Under the pieces are notes generated by a model. The model saw only the letters and a program-made list of their open reading frames with translations. It was not told the DNA's origin and ran no database searches. From an uncultured Chloroflexus sp. (GTDB lineage Bacteria; Chloroflexota; Chloroflexia; Chloroflexales; Chloroflexaceae): a DNA stretch of 64,000 nucleotides. This document shows positions 17,129 to 26,832 of this stretch, piece after piece (the stretch's first letter is position 1; each line of letters begins with the position of its first letter). Both the position numbers and the translations under genes were made by a program. The stretch lies in the NCBI RefSeq assembly GCF_937951745.1, contig NZ_CALFBQ010000007.1, positions 62,001 to 126,000 on the forward strand, given 5' to 3'.

Positions 17129-18451
17129 ATGTACGACATGCTCACTGCCTTAATCAACGGCGCTTTAGGTTGGGGATGGCCGGAATGGGCGCTGAACCTA
17201 CTCAGCTACATACTGATCGTCACGATTGTGTTGGTCGTTGCGCCGCTCCAGATGCTCTTCTTTACCTATTACGAGCGCCGAGTGATCGCGCGCATGCAAG
17301 ATCGTGTCGGCCCGAATCGGGTCGGCCCCGAAGGCATTTGGCAACCAATTGCTGATGGCGTCAAGATGTTCACTAAGGAAGACATCGTGCCGCAGGCTGC
17401 CGACCGGATTGTGCATTTCCTCGCTCCGTGCGTGGTTGTGGCGCCAACAGTCTTGATGTTTGCGGTGGTGCCGTGGGGGCCGGGGATGGTGCCGGTTGAT
17501 CTGCCGACCGGCTTGCTCTTCTTTTTTGCGATCTCGTCGATCAGTGCAGTCGGCTTGATGATGGCCGGTTGGGCGAGCAACAACAAGTTTTCGCTGTTAG
17601 GGGCGATGCGGGCCGTGGCCCAGATGGTGTCATACGAAATTCCGGCGGTGTTGTCGCTGATCGCGATAGTGATTATAGTTGGCTCGCTCTCGATCAATGA
17701 GATTATTGCCTATCAGGCCGGCTTGATCATCAGCAACCGCGATCTGCCCGGCGTTCCCGATCTAGGGTTAGGTTGGTTTGTATTTACCCCGGTTGGCTTT
17801 GTAGCCTTCGTCGCCTTCTTTATCGCTGCGCTGGCTGAAGGCGAACGCACCCCGTTTGATATTCCCGAAGCCGATTCTGAGATTGTCGCCGGCTACATGA
17901 CCGAGTATAGCGGCATGAAGTTTGGTCTCTTCTATCTTGCCCAATATGTGTTGAATTTCCTGCTCTGCGCGATCACCGCAATCATCTTTTTCGGTGGCTG
18001 GCAAGGGCCGGGGGTCGGCTGGCTCTACGCGCAAGGCATTACTCCGGCGAATCCCAACGGTAACGGGTTGTTCAATGTGCTGGCCGGTATTTTGGGCGTG
18101 TTTTACTTCTTGCTCAAAACCTACATCTTCTTCTTTGTGATGGTCTGGCTGCGCGGTGCCTTCCCCCGGCTGCGCATCGATCAGTTGATGGATTTCGGCT
18201 GGAAGTTTCTCATTCCGTGGACACTGGCCAATCTGTTTAGCGCGGCGTTGTGGGTAGCTTTCACCCGCTGGGGTCCTGCCGAAGGGATGTTGATCACGGT
18301 CGGTTGGTCGCCAGTGCTGCGCTGGTTAGCGGCGTTTGTGGTGACGTTGGCGATCAATCTGGGGGTCTATTTGTGGCTGACGCGCGTCTATGCGGCGTCG
18401 CAGGCCGAACGGCGCCGGGCCGAGCTGGAAGAGTTGAGCGCGGCGGCGTAG
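17129..18451 (+). CDS. nuoH: NADH-quinone oxidoreductase subunit H (440 aa)
   Basis: Membrane subunit at the quinone entry site. Eight or nine helices. Signatures include YYERRVIARMQDRVGPNRVG, WQPIADGVKMFTKEDI, AEGERTPFDIPEADSEIVAG and FFMVWLRGAFPRLRIDQLM. Longer than the usual 320-400 aa because of a longer periplasmic loop (about 300-330) and a charged C-terminus. ATG 17129 with GGAGA five bases upstream is preferred to ATG 17114. Confidence 0.95.
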   Translation: MYDMLTALINGALGWGWPEWALNLLSYILIVTIVLVVAPLQMLFFTYYERRVIARMQDRVGPNRVGPEGIWQPIADGVKMFTKEDIVPQAADRIVHFLAPCVVVAPTVLMFAVVPWGPGMVPVDLPTGLLFFFAISSISAVGLMMAGWASNNKFSLLGAMRAVAQMVSYEIPAVLSLIAIVIIVGSLSINEIIAYQAGLIISNRDLPGVPDLGLGWFVFTPVGFVAFVAFFIAALAEGERTPFDIPEADSEIVAGYMTEYSGMKFGLFYLAQYVLNFLLCAITAIIFFGGWQGPGVGWLYAQGITPANPNGNGLFNVLAGILGVFYFLLKTYIFFFVMVWLRGAFPRLRIDQLMDFGWKFLIPWTLANLFSAALWVAFTRWGPAEGMLITVGWSPVLRWLAAFVVTLAINLGVYLWLTRVYAASQAERRRAELEELSAAA

Positions 18452-18511
18452 TTGTACAATCGCTGCGCGACGCGCCTTTGCGTTACGCAATTCAGACAGC
18501 AGGAACGTGTG

Positions 18512-19165
18512 ATGGAAGTCGTTGTCCAAATGGTGTTTGGGCTAATCGCCCTCTTTATTCTGGTTGCGGCGGCGATGGTGGTCTCGGTGCGCAATGTGAT
18601 CCACTCGGCGCTGTGGCTGATCGCCTGTTTCTTCGGTGTGGGCGCGCTCTATCTGCTGCTTGAAGCTGAGTTTCTGGCAGTGGTGCAGGTGCTGGTCTAC
18701 GTTGGCGCGGTGTCAGTGCTGATCTTGTTTGCGATTATGCTCACGCGCCAGATCAGCGGCGAGGGGGTACGCCAACTGACTTCGCGCTGGCCAGTGGTGC
18801 TCGTTGTCACTGTGTTGCTCTTTGCTACCGTGATGACGCCAACCTTGATTAACCAGCAGTGGAATGTGCCGCCAGCCCCGCCGTTGGGTACGCCGGAACC
18901 GATTGCTGGTCCCGCCGAGTTGGGTCGTGGGTTTGTGAACGAGTTCCTGATCCAGTTTCAAGTGGTTGGGGTGCTGTTGACGGTGGCCCTGATCGGCGCG
19001 ATCGTGATTGCGTTTGAAGAGCGGGCGCGGCGGCGCAAAGTGTTGACGTTGGCGGAGGAATTAGAGTTGAAGCGCCTGCGTGAACGTACAACCCAGACCG
19101 AAACGCCTGAACCGGTTGAGGCCGAGCCGGTGGCGCGCGAGACGCGCCCCGCCAGTGAGGGGTGA
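18512..19165 (+). CDS. nuoJ: NADH-quinone oxidoreductase subunit J (217 aa)
   Basis: Membrane-arm subunit with five helices. The core motif is NVIHSALWLIACFFGVGALYLLLEAEFLAVVQVLVYVGAVSVLILFAIML, shown here as one continuous conserved region at about residues 28-77, including the pi-bulge helix 3. A hydrophilic C-terminal tail (about 180-217, EEL..KRLRER..TE) is added. Start at ATG 18512, after AGGAA. Confidence 0.95.
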   Translation: MEVVVQMVFGLIALFILVAAAMVVSVRNVIHSALWLIACFFGVGALYLLLEAEFLAVVQVLVYVGAVSVLILFAIMLTRQISGEGVRQLTSRWPVVLVVTVLLFATVMTPTLINQQWNVPPAPPLGTPEPIAGPAELGRGFVNEFLIQFQVVGVLLTVALIGAIVIAFEERARRRKVLTLAEELELKRLRERTTQTETPEPVEAEPVARETRPASEG

Positions 19166-19168
19166 CAG

Positions 19169-19486
19169 ATGCTGAATGCAGTGCCATTGCCGGCGGTGCT
19201 GACGCTGGCCGCCGCCCTCTTTTGCATTGGGTTGTTTGGCGCCCTATCGCGCCGTAATCTGATTGGGGTGTTGATGGGTGTTGAGTTGATGCTCAATGCC
19301 GTCAATGTCAATCTGGTCGCGTTTTGGCGCTATTTCGAGCCGCGCTACATCACTGGCCAGACCTTTGCCATCTTTATTATTGCGGTGGCTGCTGCCGAGG
19401 CAGCGGTCGGTTTGGCGATGGTGATTGCGGTCTATCGCCATTATGCGACCGTCAATGCCGACGAAGTGGATCAACTGCGTGGGTAA
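19169..19486 (+). CDS. nuoK: NADH-quinone oxidoreductase subunit K (105 aa)
   Basis: Three-helix MrpC-like subunit. It contains [25 protein letters not shown] with the conserved membrane Glu, and a second Glu in [19 protein letters not shown]. Starts 3 bp after nuoJ. Confidence 0.96.
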   Translation: MLNAVPLPAVLTLAAALFCIGLFGALSRRNLIGVLMGVELMLNAVNVNLVAFWRYFEPRYITGQTFAIFIIAVAAAEAAVGLAMVIAVYRHYATVNADEVDQLRG

Positions 19487-19531
19487 CGGTACGTGCGAAC
19501 GAGAGTGGTGTTGATCTAACCCGGAGCGCGT

Positions 19532-21724
19532 ATGGCATTTTTCTTGCAAAATGCATGGCTGATTCCGCTGTTGCCGTTATTGGCCAGTGCCATCATCACG
19601 TTGACGCCGATCCGGCGGCAGGCGATGGCGAGCGCGTGGCTGGCCACCGGCCTGATGATGGTCGCGACGGTGTTGGCGCTCGGCTTGTTGGCGGCGGTGT
19701 CCGGCGGGTGGGCCTTGCACCACGGTGAGCTGGTGCAACTCGCGGCCCATCATAGTGAGCACGGCGCGTTTGCCTTCCCTGAACCGAACGTGGTGCAGCG
19801 TTTCGTATGGGCGCCAACCGGCGATACCGCCTTGCAGATGGGTATCTATATTGATGGCGCGGCGGCGGCGATGCTGGCTATGGTGACAATCACCTCAACC
19901 TGCATTCACCTCTTCTCAATCGGGTATATGGCTGCGCACCCGCGCCAGAGCCGCTTCTTTAGCTTTATCGCACTCTTTACGGCGGCGATGTTGCTGATGA
20001 GCATGGCCGATAACCTGCTCCTCTTCTTTATGGCGTGGGAGATTATGGGTCTCTGCTCGTACCTGCTGATCGGTTTCCTGTACGAGCGGCCCAGCGCGGC
20101 CCGCGCCGCCGTGAAGGCGTTTATCACCACCCGCATCGGCGATGTCTTGCTGCTGCTGGGGATCGTCTATCTCTATGCGCAGGCTGGCGGGATTTCCTTT
20201 GGTAATGAGGAGGGCGGCATCTTCCACCCGCCGCTGCTTGAGCGGCTGGCGAGCGAGACCGGTGCGCTCGGTCTGAGCCACGCCGCCGGGATTGCGTTGC
20301 TGATCTTTGGCGGCACAGTCGGCAAATCGGCCCAGTTCCCGCTGCACGTCTGGTTGCCCGATGCAATGGAAGGCCCGACACCGGTGTCGGCCCTCATTCA
20401 CGCCGCGACGATGGTAGCTGCCGGCGTCTTTTTGGTGGCGCGCACCTTCCCCCTCTTCGCCGCCGACCCAACCTCGTTGGGAGTGGTGGCCTTTATCGGT
20501 GCGTTTACCGCCCTCTTTGCGGCGACAATTGCGCTGGCCCAGTTTGATATCAAGCGCATTCTGGCCTACAGCACGCTCTCGCAGCTCGGCTTTATGGTGG
20601 CGGCTCTCGGTGTGGGCGGTTGGGTGGCGGCGATGTTCCATCTGATTACCCATGCCTTCTTTAAGGCGTTGCTCTTCCTCGGGTCAGGATCGATTATTCA
20701 CGCGATGGAGCAGCAGCCCTCGATCCAGCGCATTCATCACCACGACGAATACGCTGCCCAGCAGACGGCGCAAGACATTCGCAACATGGGCGGGTTGCGC
20801 ACCCGCTTGCCGTGGACGTTTTGGACGTATACCGCCGGCTATCTGGCGCTGGCCGGCATTGTGCCGTTTGCCGGCTTCTGGAGCAAAGACGAGATTTTGC
20901 TCGATGCCTTCAAGCATAATCTGGCGGTTTATCTTACTCTGAGTGTTGCTGCCTTCCTAACGGCTGTATATATGACTCGCCAGTGGTGGCTCGTCTTCTT
21001 TGGTGAGTATCGCGGCGCGCATCCGGTGGTGTTTGAGAACCCGGACGCTCCCGCCAGCCATGCTGGGCACGGGCACGAGGATCATCACCACGATCACGAT
21101 CACGGTGAGCACTGGCACGAAGACCCGCGTATGATCGCGGCGCTGGTGGTGCTAGCCAGCTTTGCCGTTACTGCCGGCGCGTTTAATCTACCGTTCGACG
21201 GCCCCGGCGGGCATTGGCTGGCCAGCCTGTGGGGGCAAGAGGCGGCTAAGCTCAATCCGCTAGTGGCTGGGTTGTCGTTGCTGATTGCGTTGGTCGGGAT
21301 TGCGCTGGGCTGGTATGGCTACCGCAACGCCTTCGCGACTGCGATGGATACCGACCCGCTGGCGGCGCGCGCGCCGGGGTTGTTTGCCGTGCTCAACGCT
21401 AAGTACCGAATCGATGAGTTGTACGCGGCGACGATTGGTCGGCTAACGACGAGCCTTGCGACGGCGTGGTCGCTGCTCGACCGCTCGGTGATTGACCGGC
21501 TGGTTGATGGTATGGGCCGCTTTACCTTCGGCTTGGGCAAGGTCAACTTCATCATTGATGACACCTTGCTCAATGACGGGCCGGATGGCTTGGCGAGCGG
21601 TACTCAAGGCACTGGCCGCCAAGCGCGCCGGTTGCAGACTGGCAAGGCCCAAGATTACTTGATCTATGTCTTTAGCGGTCTCTTGGCGCTGGCTGTGTTC
21701 TGGCTGTATGTGATTGGGCGGTAG
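19532..21724 (+). CDS. nuoL: NADH-quinone oxidoreductase subunit L with His-rich insert (730 aa)
   Basis: Proton-pumping Mrp-like subunit and bearer of the lateral helix. Conserved parts: FFMAWEIMGLCSYLLIGF, KAFITTRIGDVLLLLGI, SAQFPLHVWLPDAMEGPTPV, SALIHAATMVAAGVFLV and DIKRILAYSTLSQLGFM. Family length is about 610-680. The extra length includes a cytoplasmic or periplasmic loop near residues 509-530 with ten His in about 20 residues interspersed with Asp and Glu. The C-terminal lateral helix and anchor are present. Confidence 0.95.
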   Translation: MAFFLQNAWLIPLLPLLASAIITLTPIRRQAMASAWLATGLMMVATVLALGLLAAVSGGWALHHGELVQLAAHHSEHGAFAFPEPNVVQRFVWAPTGDTALQMGIYIDGAAAAMLAMVTITSTCIHLFSIGYMAAHPRQSRFFSFIALFTAAMLLMSMADNLLLFFMAWEIMGLCSYLLIGFLYERPSAARAAVKAFITTRIGDVLLLLGIVYLYAQAGGISFGNEEGGIFHPPLLERLASETGALGLSHAAGIALLIFGGTVGKSAQFPLHVWLPDAMEGPTPVSALIHAATMVAAGVFLVARTFPLFAADPTSLGVVAFIGAFTALFAATIALAQFDIKRILAYSTLSQLGFMVAALGVGGWVAAMFHLITHAFFKALLFLGSGSIIHAMEQQPSIQRIHHHDEYAAQQTAQDIRNMGGLRTRLPWTFWTYTAGYLALAGIVPFAGFWSKDEILLDAFKHNLAVYLTLSVAAFLTAVYMTRQWWLVFFGEYRGAHPVVFENPDAPASHAGHGHEDHHHDHDHGEHWHEDPRMIAALVVLASFAVTAGAFNLPFDGPGGHWLASLWGQEAAKLNPLVAGLSLLIALVGIALGWYGYRNAFATAMDTDPLAARAPGLFAVLNAKYRIDELYAATIGRLTTSLATAWSLLDRSVIDRLVDGMGRFTFGLGKVNFIIDDTLLNDGPDGLASGTQGTGRQARRLQTGKAQDYLIYVFSGLLALAVFWLYVIGR

Positions 21725-21727
21725 CGT

Positions 21728-23392
21728 ATGAATCTGCCAGAGTATCTTCTTCCTGCCGCCGATGGCGTGCCGTGGCTGACCTTGTTGGTGCTGTCGCCGC
21801 TGGCCGGCATTGCCTTGATCGGGTTGGCATGGCTGCTCAAGCTCGATGAGCGGACGATCAAGACCGGTGTGCTGGCGTGGACGGGGGTGCCGCTGTTGTT
21901 AGCCGGTCTGATCTGGGTGCGGTTCGATCCGAATGCGGTGGCGAGCGGGCAAGCCGTGGTGCAGTTGGTCGAGCGAGTACCGTGGATTCAGGCCATCCGG
22001 GTTGATTACTTTCTTGGTGTTGATGGTCTGAGCATGCCGCTGGTGTTGCTGACCGCGGTGATGACGCCGGTGGCAGTGATCGCCAGTTGGGGCGTTAGCG
22101 CGCGGGTGCGGGCGCATCTGGCGTTGCTGCTCTTGCTCGAAGCGGCGATGCTCGGCTACTTTGTCGCGCTCGATTTCTTCTTCTTCTTCATCTTCTGGGA
22201 ATTCAGTCTCGTGCCGGCCTTCTTCCTGATTCAAAATTGGGGCCGCGAACAGCGCCGCTACGCCGCATTTAAGTTCTTTGTCTACACAATGGCCGGCTCA
22301 CTTGGCATGCTGCTACTCTTCCAACTAATCTACCTATCGGTGCGGCAGGCCGGCTATCCGACCTTCGATCTGATCGCGCTGGGCCGATTGGGGCAAGGCT
22401 TGCCGGTGGCTGGCGTCGAAGGCAATCTGCGCGATATTCTCTTTGCTTATCTTGAGCAGCTCGGCGTGACCAATGCGCTAGGCCGCTATCCGCTGCTCTA
22501 CAGCAGCATCGCGATGTGGGCGATTTTCATTGCCTTTGCGATTAAGCTGGCGGTCTGGCCGTTCCACACGTGGTTGCCCGACGCCTACGCCGAGGGGCCG
22601 ACTGCGGCCAGCATCTTGCTCTCGGCCGTGATGAGCAAGATGGGGGCGTATGGCATGTTGCGGTTGCTGTTGCCTTTCACTCCCGACGCGGCGCAGTATT
22701 TTGCGCCAGCGTTGGCGGCGCTGGCGGTGATTGGCGTGGTGGCCGGGGCCTTCGGCGCATTGAACCAAGTCAATGGCGACATCAAGCGCCTAATCGGCTA
22801 CACCTCGATTAACCACATGGGCTATGTGATGCTGGCGATTGCTGGGGCAGCGGCGGCAGGCGAGGCGGGTGTTGCGGCGCGGGCCAGCGCGATCAACGGC
22901 GCTTTGGTGCAGATGGTGGCGCACGGCCTCAGCACCGGCGCGCTGTTCTATCTGGCGGGGGCATTGTACGAGCGGACCGGACGTTGGGAGCTGAGCGGTT
23001 TGGGTGGCTTGCGCGCCAGCGCGCCGGCCTTTGCCGGGGTGATGGGGATCGCCCTCTTTGCCAACCTCGGCTTGCCGGGATTGGCCGGCTTCGTCGGCGA
23101 ATTCTTCATCTTCCGCGGCGCATGGGCGACGCTGCCCTTCTTTACTGCGCTGGCGGTGATCGGGTTGGTGGTGACGGCGCTGGCACTACTGCTGATGTTC
23201 CAGCGCATCTTCCTCGGCCCGGCCACCGGCAACCCGCGCGCAATCGCCGATCTACGTCCGCAAGAGTTCTGGACAACGGCGCCGATCTTGCTCTTGTCGT
23301 TGTTGATTGGTGTCTATCCGGCGCCATTGATGGCCTTGGGCAACGCTGCCGCTGGGCAATTGGTCGCTATCTTTACGCGCGTGTTGGGGTAG
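21728..23392 (+). CDS. nuoM: NADH-quinone oxidoreductase subunit M, first copy (554 aa)
   Basis: Antiporter-like proton-pumping subunit. Seen: VDYFLGVDGLSMPLVLLTA, FFIFWEFSLVPAFFLI (conserved membrane Glu), KFFVYTMAGSLGML, AVWPFHTWLPDAYAEGPTAAS and GDIKRLIGYTSINHMGYVM. About 50 residues longer than the second copy, with an extra loop around residues 200-250. Starts 3 bp after nuoL. Pairwise resemblance to the next gene is clear but distant. Confidence 0.93.
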   Translation: MNLPEYLLPAADGVPWLTLLVLSPLAGIALIGLAWLLKLDERTIKTGVLAWTGVPLLLAGLIWVRFDPNAVASGQAVVQLVERVPWIQAIRVDYFLGVDGLSMPLVLLTAVMTPVAVIASWGVSARVRAHLALLLLLEAAMLGYFVALDFFFFFIFWEFSLVPAFFLIQNWGREQRRYAAFKFFVYTMAGSLGMLLLFQLIYLSVRQAGYPTFDLIALGRLGQGLPVAGVEGNLRDILFAYLEQLGVTNALGRYPLLYSSIAMWAIFIAFAIKLAVWPFHTWLPDAYAEGPTAASILLSAVMSKMGAYGMLRLLLPFTPDAAQYFAPALAALAVIGVVAGAFGALNQVNGDIKRLIGYTSINHMGYVMLAIAGAAAAGEAGVAARASAINGALVQMVAHGLSTGALFYLAGALYERTGRWELSGLGGLRASAPAFAGVMGIALFANLGLPGLAGFVGEFFIFRGAWATLPFFTALAVIGLVVTALALLLMFQRIFLGPATGNPRAIADLRPQEFWTTAPILLLSLLIGVYPAPLMALGNAAAGQLVAIFTRVLG

Positions 23393-23459
23393 GTCTGAAA
23401 CCAGCGCGGTGGTTGGGATAAACGCTCTGACCACTGCCGGATTGCGCAAAGGTGATTGC

Positions 23460-24971
23460 ATGGGGTTGATAACACTTCCCGCCGATGTGCCGTGGCTGAG
23501 CCTGATCTGGCTAAGCATGCTGGTACCGGCGATCATCATCGCCGTCATTCCCGATCGCTACCCCGACCTTATGCGGTGGGTAGGAGCGGGATTCGCGCTA
23601 CTGTCGCTCATCTTGTCGTTGTCGGTCTTTTTGGCCTACGATCCGGTGAAGGGTGGCTTCCAGTTTATCGAACAGCTCGATTGGATTCCGCAGCTCGGCA
23701 TTAGCTACTTGCTCGGTGTTGACGGGATTAATTTGCCGATGCTGCTGCTCAACGGAATCGTGATTTTCACCGGCTCGCTGATGAGCTGGAATATTGACGT
23801 GCGCACCAAAGAGTATTGGGTGTGGCTGCTCTTGCTTACTACCGGCGTCTACGGTGTTTTCAGCGCGCTTGACCTCTTCCTCTTTTTTGTCTTCTATGAG
23901 CTGGCGGTACTGCCGATGTATTTGCTGATCGGCATTTGGGGCAGCACGCGCAAAGAGTACGGCGCAATGAAGCTGACCCTGTTTTTGATGGCCGGCAGCG
24001 CGTTGGTGATCATCGGCATGATTGGTCTCTATTTTGGTAGTGGCCTGCGCACCTTCAACATGCTGGTGCTGGCCGAGCAAGGCTTTATCTCCGGCAACCT
24101 GCAATGGCTGCTCTTCCCGGCACTGTTTGTCGGGTTTGGCGTGTTAGCCGGCATGTTCCCCTTCCATACGTGGAGTCCGACCGGCCACGTGGCTGCGCCG
24201 ACGGCGGTGAGTATGTTGCACGCCGGCGTGCTGATGAAGTTGGGCGCGTATGGCTGTCTGCGGGCGGCGATGTGGCTGATGCCAGTGGGGGCGCGTGATT
24301 GGCTGCCGATTATTGCCGTGCTCACCATCTTTAACGTTGTCTATGGCGCGAGCATCGCGATGGTGCAACGCGATGCCAAGTTCATTATCGGCTACTCGTC
24401 GGTAAGCCACATGGGCTTGGTGGTCATGGCACTCGCTGCCGGCACACAGATTGCGCTGATGGGGGCAGTGTTACAAATGTTTGCCCACGGTATTATGACG
24501 GCCCTCTTCTTCGCGGTCGTGGGGCGGATGATCTACGACCGCACCCACACCCGCCAATTGCCCGAATTGGGCGGGTTGGGCCGGGTGATGCCGTTTGCGG
24601 CAGCGATGTTCATTCTCGGCGGTCTCTCCTCGATGGGTATGCCGGGGTTAGCCGGCTTCTGGGCCGAATTTAACATCTTCATCGGCGTCTGGGAGCGGTA
24701 TCCGCTGATAGCGGTGATTGCGGCACTGAGTATTCCGATCACTGGTGCGTATATCCTGCGCGCGGTGTGGTCGGTGTTTTACGATGAGGTGAAGAATCCC
24801 GAATTTCTGCACCTACCCAAACTGACGTGGCAAGAGTATACCGGCGCGTTGATACTGGCGGTGGTGCTGGTTGGGCTGGGGTTGTATCCGGCATGGATGA
24901 CCGAGCTGATCGATACCGCGGTGCGCCCGCTGGCGGCGCGGTTGAGTGAGGTGGCTGTGGCGTTGCGGTAG
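23460..24971 (+). CDS. nuoM: NADH-quinone oxidoreductase subunit M, second copy (503 aa)
   Basis: Second NuoM in tandem. Motifs: SYLLGVDGINLPMLLLNG, FFVFYELAVLPMYLLIGIWG, MFPFHTWSPTGHVAAPTAVSM, LMKLGAYGCLR and DAKFIIGYSSVSHMGLV. Start at ATG 23460, which follows a GG-rich purine stretch; the frame is open 17 codons earlier without a good ribosome-binding site. The tandem NuoM genes suggest either an extra pumping module or alternative complexes. Confidence 0.93.
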   Translation: MGLITLPADVPWLSLIWLSMLVPAIIIAVIPDRYPDLMRWVGAGFALLSLILSLSVFLAYDPVKGGFQFIEQLDWIPQLGISYLLGVDGINLPMLLLNGIVIFTGSLMSWNIDVRTKEYWVWLLLLTTGVYGVFSALDLFLFFVFYELAVLPMYLLIGIWGSTRKEYGAMKLTLFLMAGSALVIIGMIGLYFGSGLRTFNMLVLAEQGFISGNLQWLLFPALFVGFGVLAGMFPFHTWSPTGHVAAPTAVSMLHAGVLMKLGAYGCLRAAMWLMPVGARDWLPIIAVLTIFNVVYGASIAMVQRDAKFIIGYSSVSHMGLVVMALAAGTQIALMGAVLQMFAHGIMTALFFAVVGRMIYDRTHTRQLPELGGLGRVMPFAAAMFILGGLSSMGMPGLAGFWAEFNIFIGVWERYPLIAVIAALSIPITGAYILRAVWSVFYDEVKNPEFLHLPKLTWQEYTGALILAVVLVGLGLYPAWMTELIDTAVRPLAARLSEVAVALR

Positions 24972-25082
24972 TCAACAACCGTAGCGACGGCCGGCTGTCG
25001 CCGACCCCACCAAGAAACATTTTGGATTGAATTGTTTCAGTATCAACACGGCTGGGTTTGTGAGCATCACAACGAGGGACGT

Positions 25083-26669
25083 ATGTTTCAACTAACCGAC
25101 ATCCCGCGCCTCTTGCCAGAGATTTTGCTGCTGGTGCTGGCGCTGTTGGTGCTAGGGTCGGATATTCTCGAAAAATGGGGACGCACGCCGGAAGCACAGC
25201 TTGAACGGGTCAAGTCATCGGCGTCGCTCACCTCAATTGGGTTGGTGATGGTGCTGGCCGTGGCGCTGTTGCAGAGTGGCTACCTCTATCAATTGCCAGA
25301 GACAGCGCCGGTCAATTTCTTTACCAACATCATCCGCAACTTGCAGAGCGGCGGGCCGGGAGGCGATCCGGTGGCCGGTGTGTTTGTGGTCGATCATCTG
25401 ACCATGATCGCGCGGCTACTGATAATTGGCTCGGCTCTGCTCATCAGTCTGCTCTGTCTCGATGTGCGGCCCACTGCGCACCCCGGCGAATTCTATGCAC
25501 TCATTGTTTTTGCCACGCTCGGCATGTGCCTGATGGTGGGGGCCAAAGAACTGTTGCTAGCCTATTTGGCGATCGAGCTTACCTCGATCCCGCTTTACTT
25601 GCTAGCCGGTTATTTCCGCAATGAAGCTCGCTCGGCGGAAGCGGGGTTGAAATATTTCCTGTTTGGGGCTATCTCGTCGGCGATTTTGCTCTATGGGATG
25701 AGCATAGCCTTTGGCGCGGCGCTGAATGGGGTGAGCGGAGCCGCCAACATGAACGATCTCACCCGTTTTGACCGTATCGGTGCATTTACGCCGTCAGGCG
25801 GCGGACTGATCACGTTGGCGATGTTGTTTATCGTTGCCGGGATGGGGTACAAATTGGCGGTCGTGCCGTTCCACGCTTGGTCGCCGGATGTCTACGAAGG
25901 CGCGCCGACACCGATCACGGCCTTTATCTCGACTGCCTCGAAGGCGGCGGGTTTCATTCTACTCTTCCGTCTGCTAACTGAGACCTTCCCGGCGATGGCC
26001 GGTGCGCCAGTGTTGGGTGAGGCAGCGGGCGGTTGGACAGGGGTGCTAGCGGTGCTGGCCTTGCTGACGGTGGTGTTCGGCAATCTGGCGGCGTTGCCGC
26101 AGAATAATGCCAAACGTCTGCTGGCCTATTCGAGTATTGCCCACGCTGGGTTTGTCGTGCTGGGCTTGCTGGCTTGGGCGGCGGCGCAGCAATTCGACCG
26201 CGAGCAAGGCTTGGTCGCGCTGCTCTATTACCTGATCATCTACAGCCTAACCAACATCGGCGCGTTCGGTGCGTTGGCGCTGATCGGCCAGCAGGTGGGG
26301 GGCGATGATTTCGAGCATCTGCGTGGTCTGGCGCGGCGTAACTTACCCTTGGCGCTGCTCTTCACCGTCTGCATCCTCTCGCTGGCTGGTATTCCGCCGC
26401 TCGGCGGCTTCTTCGCCAAGTTCTATATCTTCATGGCCGGTTGGCAAAGCGGTGCAACGTGGCTGGTCGTTATCGCGGTGGTAATGACGATTGTCAGCCT
26501 CTACTACTATCTGCGCTTGCTGAAGGTCATGTTCATCGAACCGGCAGTTGACATGACGCCGGTGCCGATGTCGCGCGGAGTGGCGGCAGCGTTGACGATT
26601 ACGGCGGTAGGAGTGCTGGCATTGGGTATTTTCCCGAACGTGATTTTGAGTGTGTTGGAACGGGCGTAG
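25083..26669 (+). CDS. nuoN: NADH-quinone oxidoreductase subunit N (528 aa)
   Basis: Third antiporter-like subunit. It has [64 protein letters not shown] and [16 protein letters not shown]. Last gene of the cluster; 111 bp separate it from nuoM, more than elsewhere downstream of nuoD. ATG 25083 after GAGGGA is chosen. Confidence 0.95.
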   Translation: MFQLTDIPRLLPEILLLVLALLVLGSDILEKWGRTPEAQLERVKSSASLTSIGLVMVLAVALLQSGYLYQLPETAPVNFFTNIIRNLQSGGPGGDPVAGVFVVDHLTMIARLLIIGSALLISLLCLDVRPTAHPGEFYALIVFATLGMCLMVGAKELLLAYLAIELTSIPLYLLAGYFRNEARSAEAGLKYFLFGAISSAILLYGMSIAFGAALNGVSGAANMNDLTRFDRIGAFTPSGGGLITLAMLFIVAGMGYKLAVVPFHAWSPDVYEGAPTPITAFISTASKAAGFILLFRLLTETFPAMAGAPVLGEAAGGWTGVLAVLALLTVVFGNLAALPQNNAKRLLAYSSIAHAGFVVLGLLAWAAAQQFDREQGLVALLYYLIIYSLTNIGAFGALALIGQQVGGDDFEHLRGLARRNLPLALLFTVCILSLAGIPPLGGFFAKFYIFMAGWQSGATWLVVIAVVMTIVSLYYYLRLLKVMFIEPAVDMTPVPMSRGVAAALTITAVGVLALGIFPNVILSVLERA

Positions 26670-26758
26670 TAAGAATGGGAAACCCGCTGCTTTCATAGGT
26701 GAGAAGAGTAGACTGTAAATATCGGTATCCGATAAGACAGTGGGTGTATCGCTATAGA

Positions 26759-26793
26759 GATGGAGTGCGGCGGTTACACGGTCGCACTCCATC
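26759..26793. terminator. Bidirectional terminator between nuoN and the SDR gene
   Basis: Perfect 11-bp stem GATGGAGTGCG / CGCACTCCATC with a 13-nt loop, followed by ACTGTTTTC. It lies between convergent genes, about 90 bp after nuoN and 40 bp after the minus-strand SDR. Confidence 0.75.
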
Positions 26794-26832
26794 ACTGTTT
26801 TCGGAATGTCTGTTGTAAAGCGTGTCAAAACG

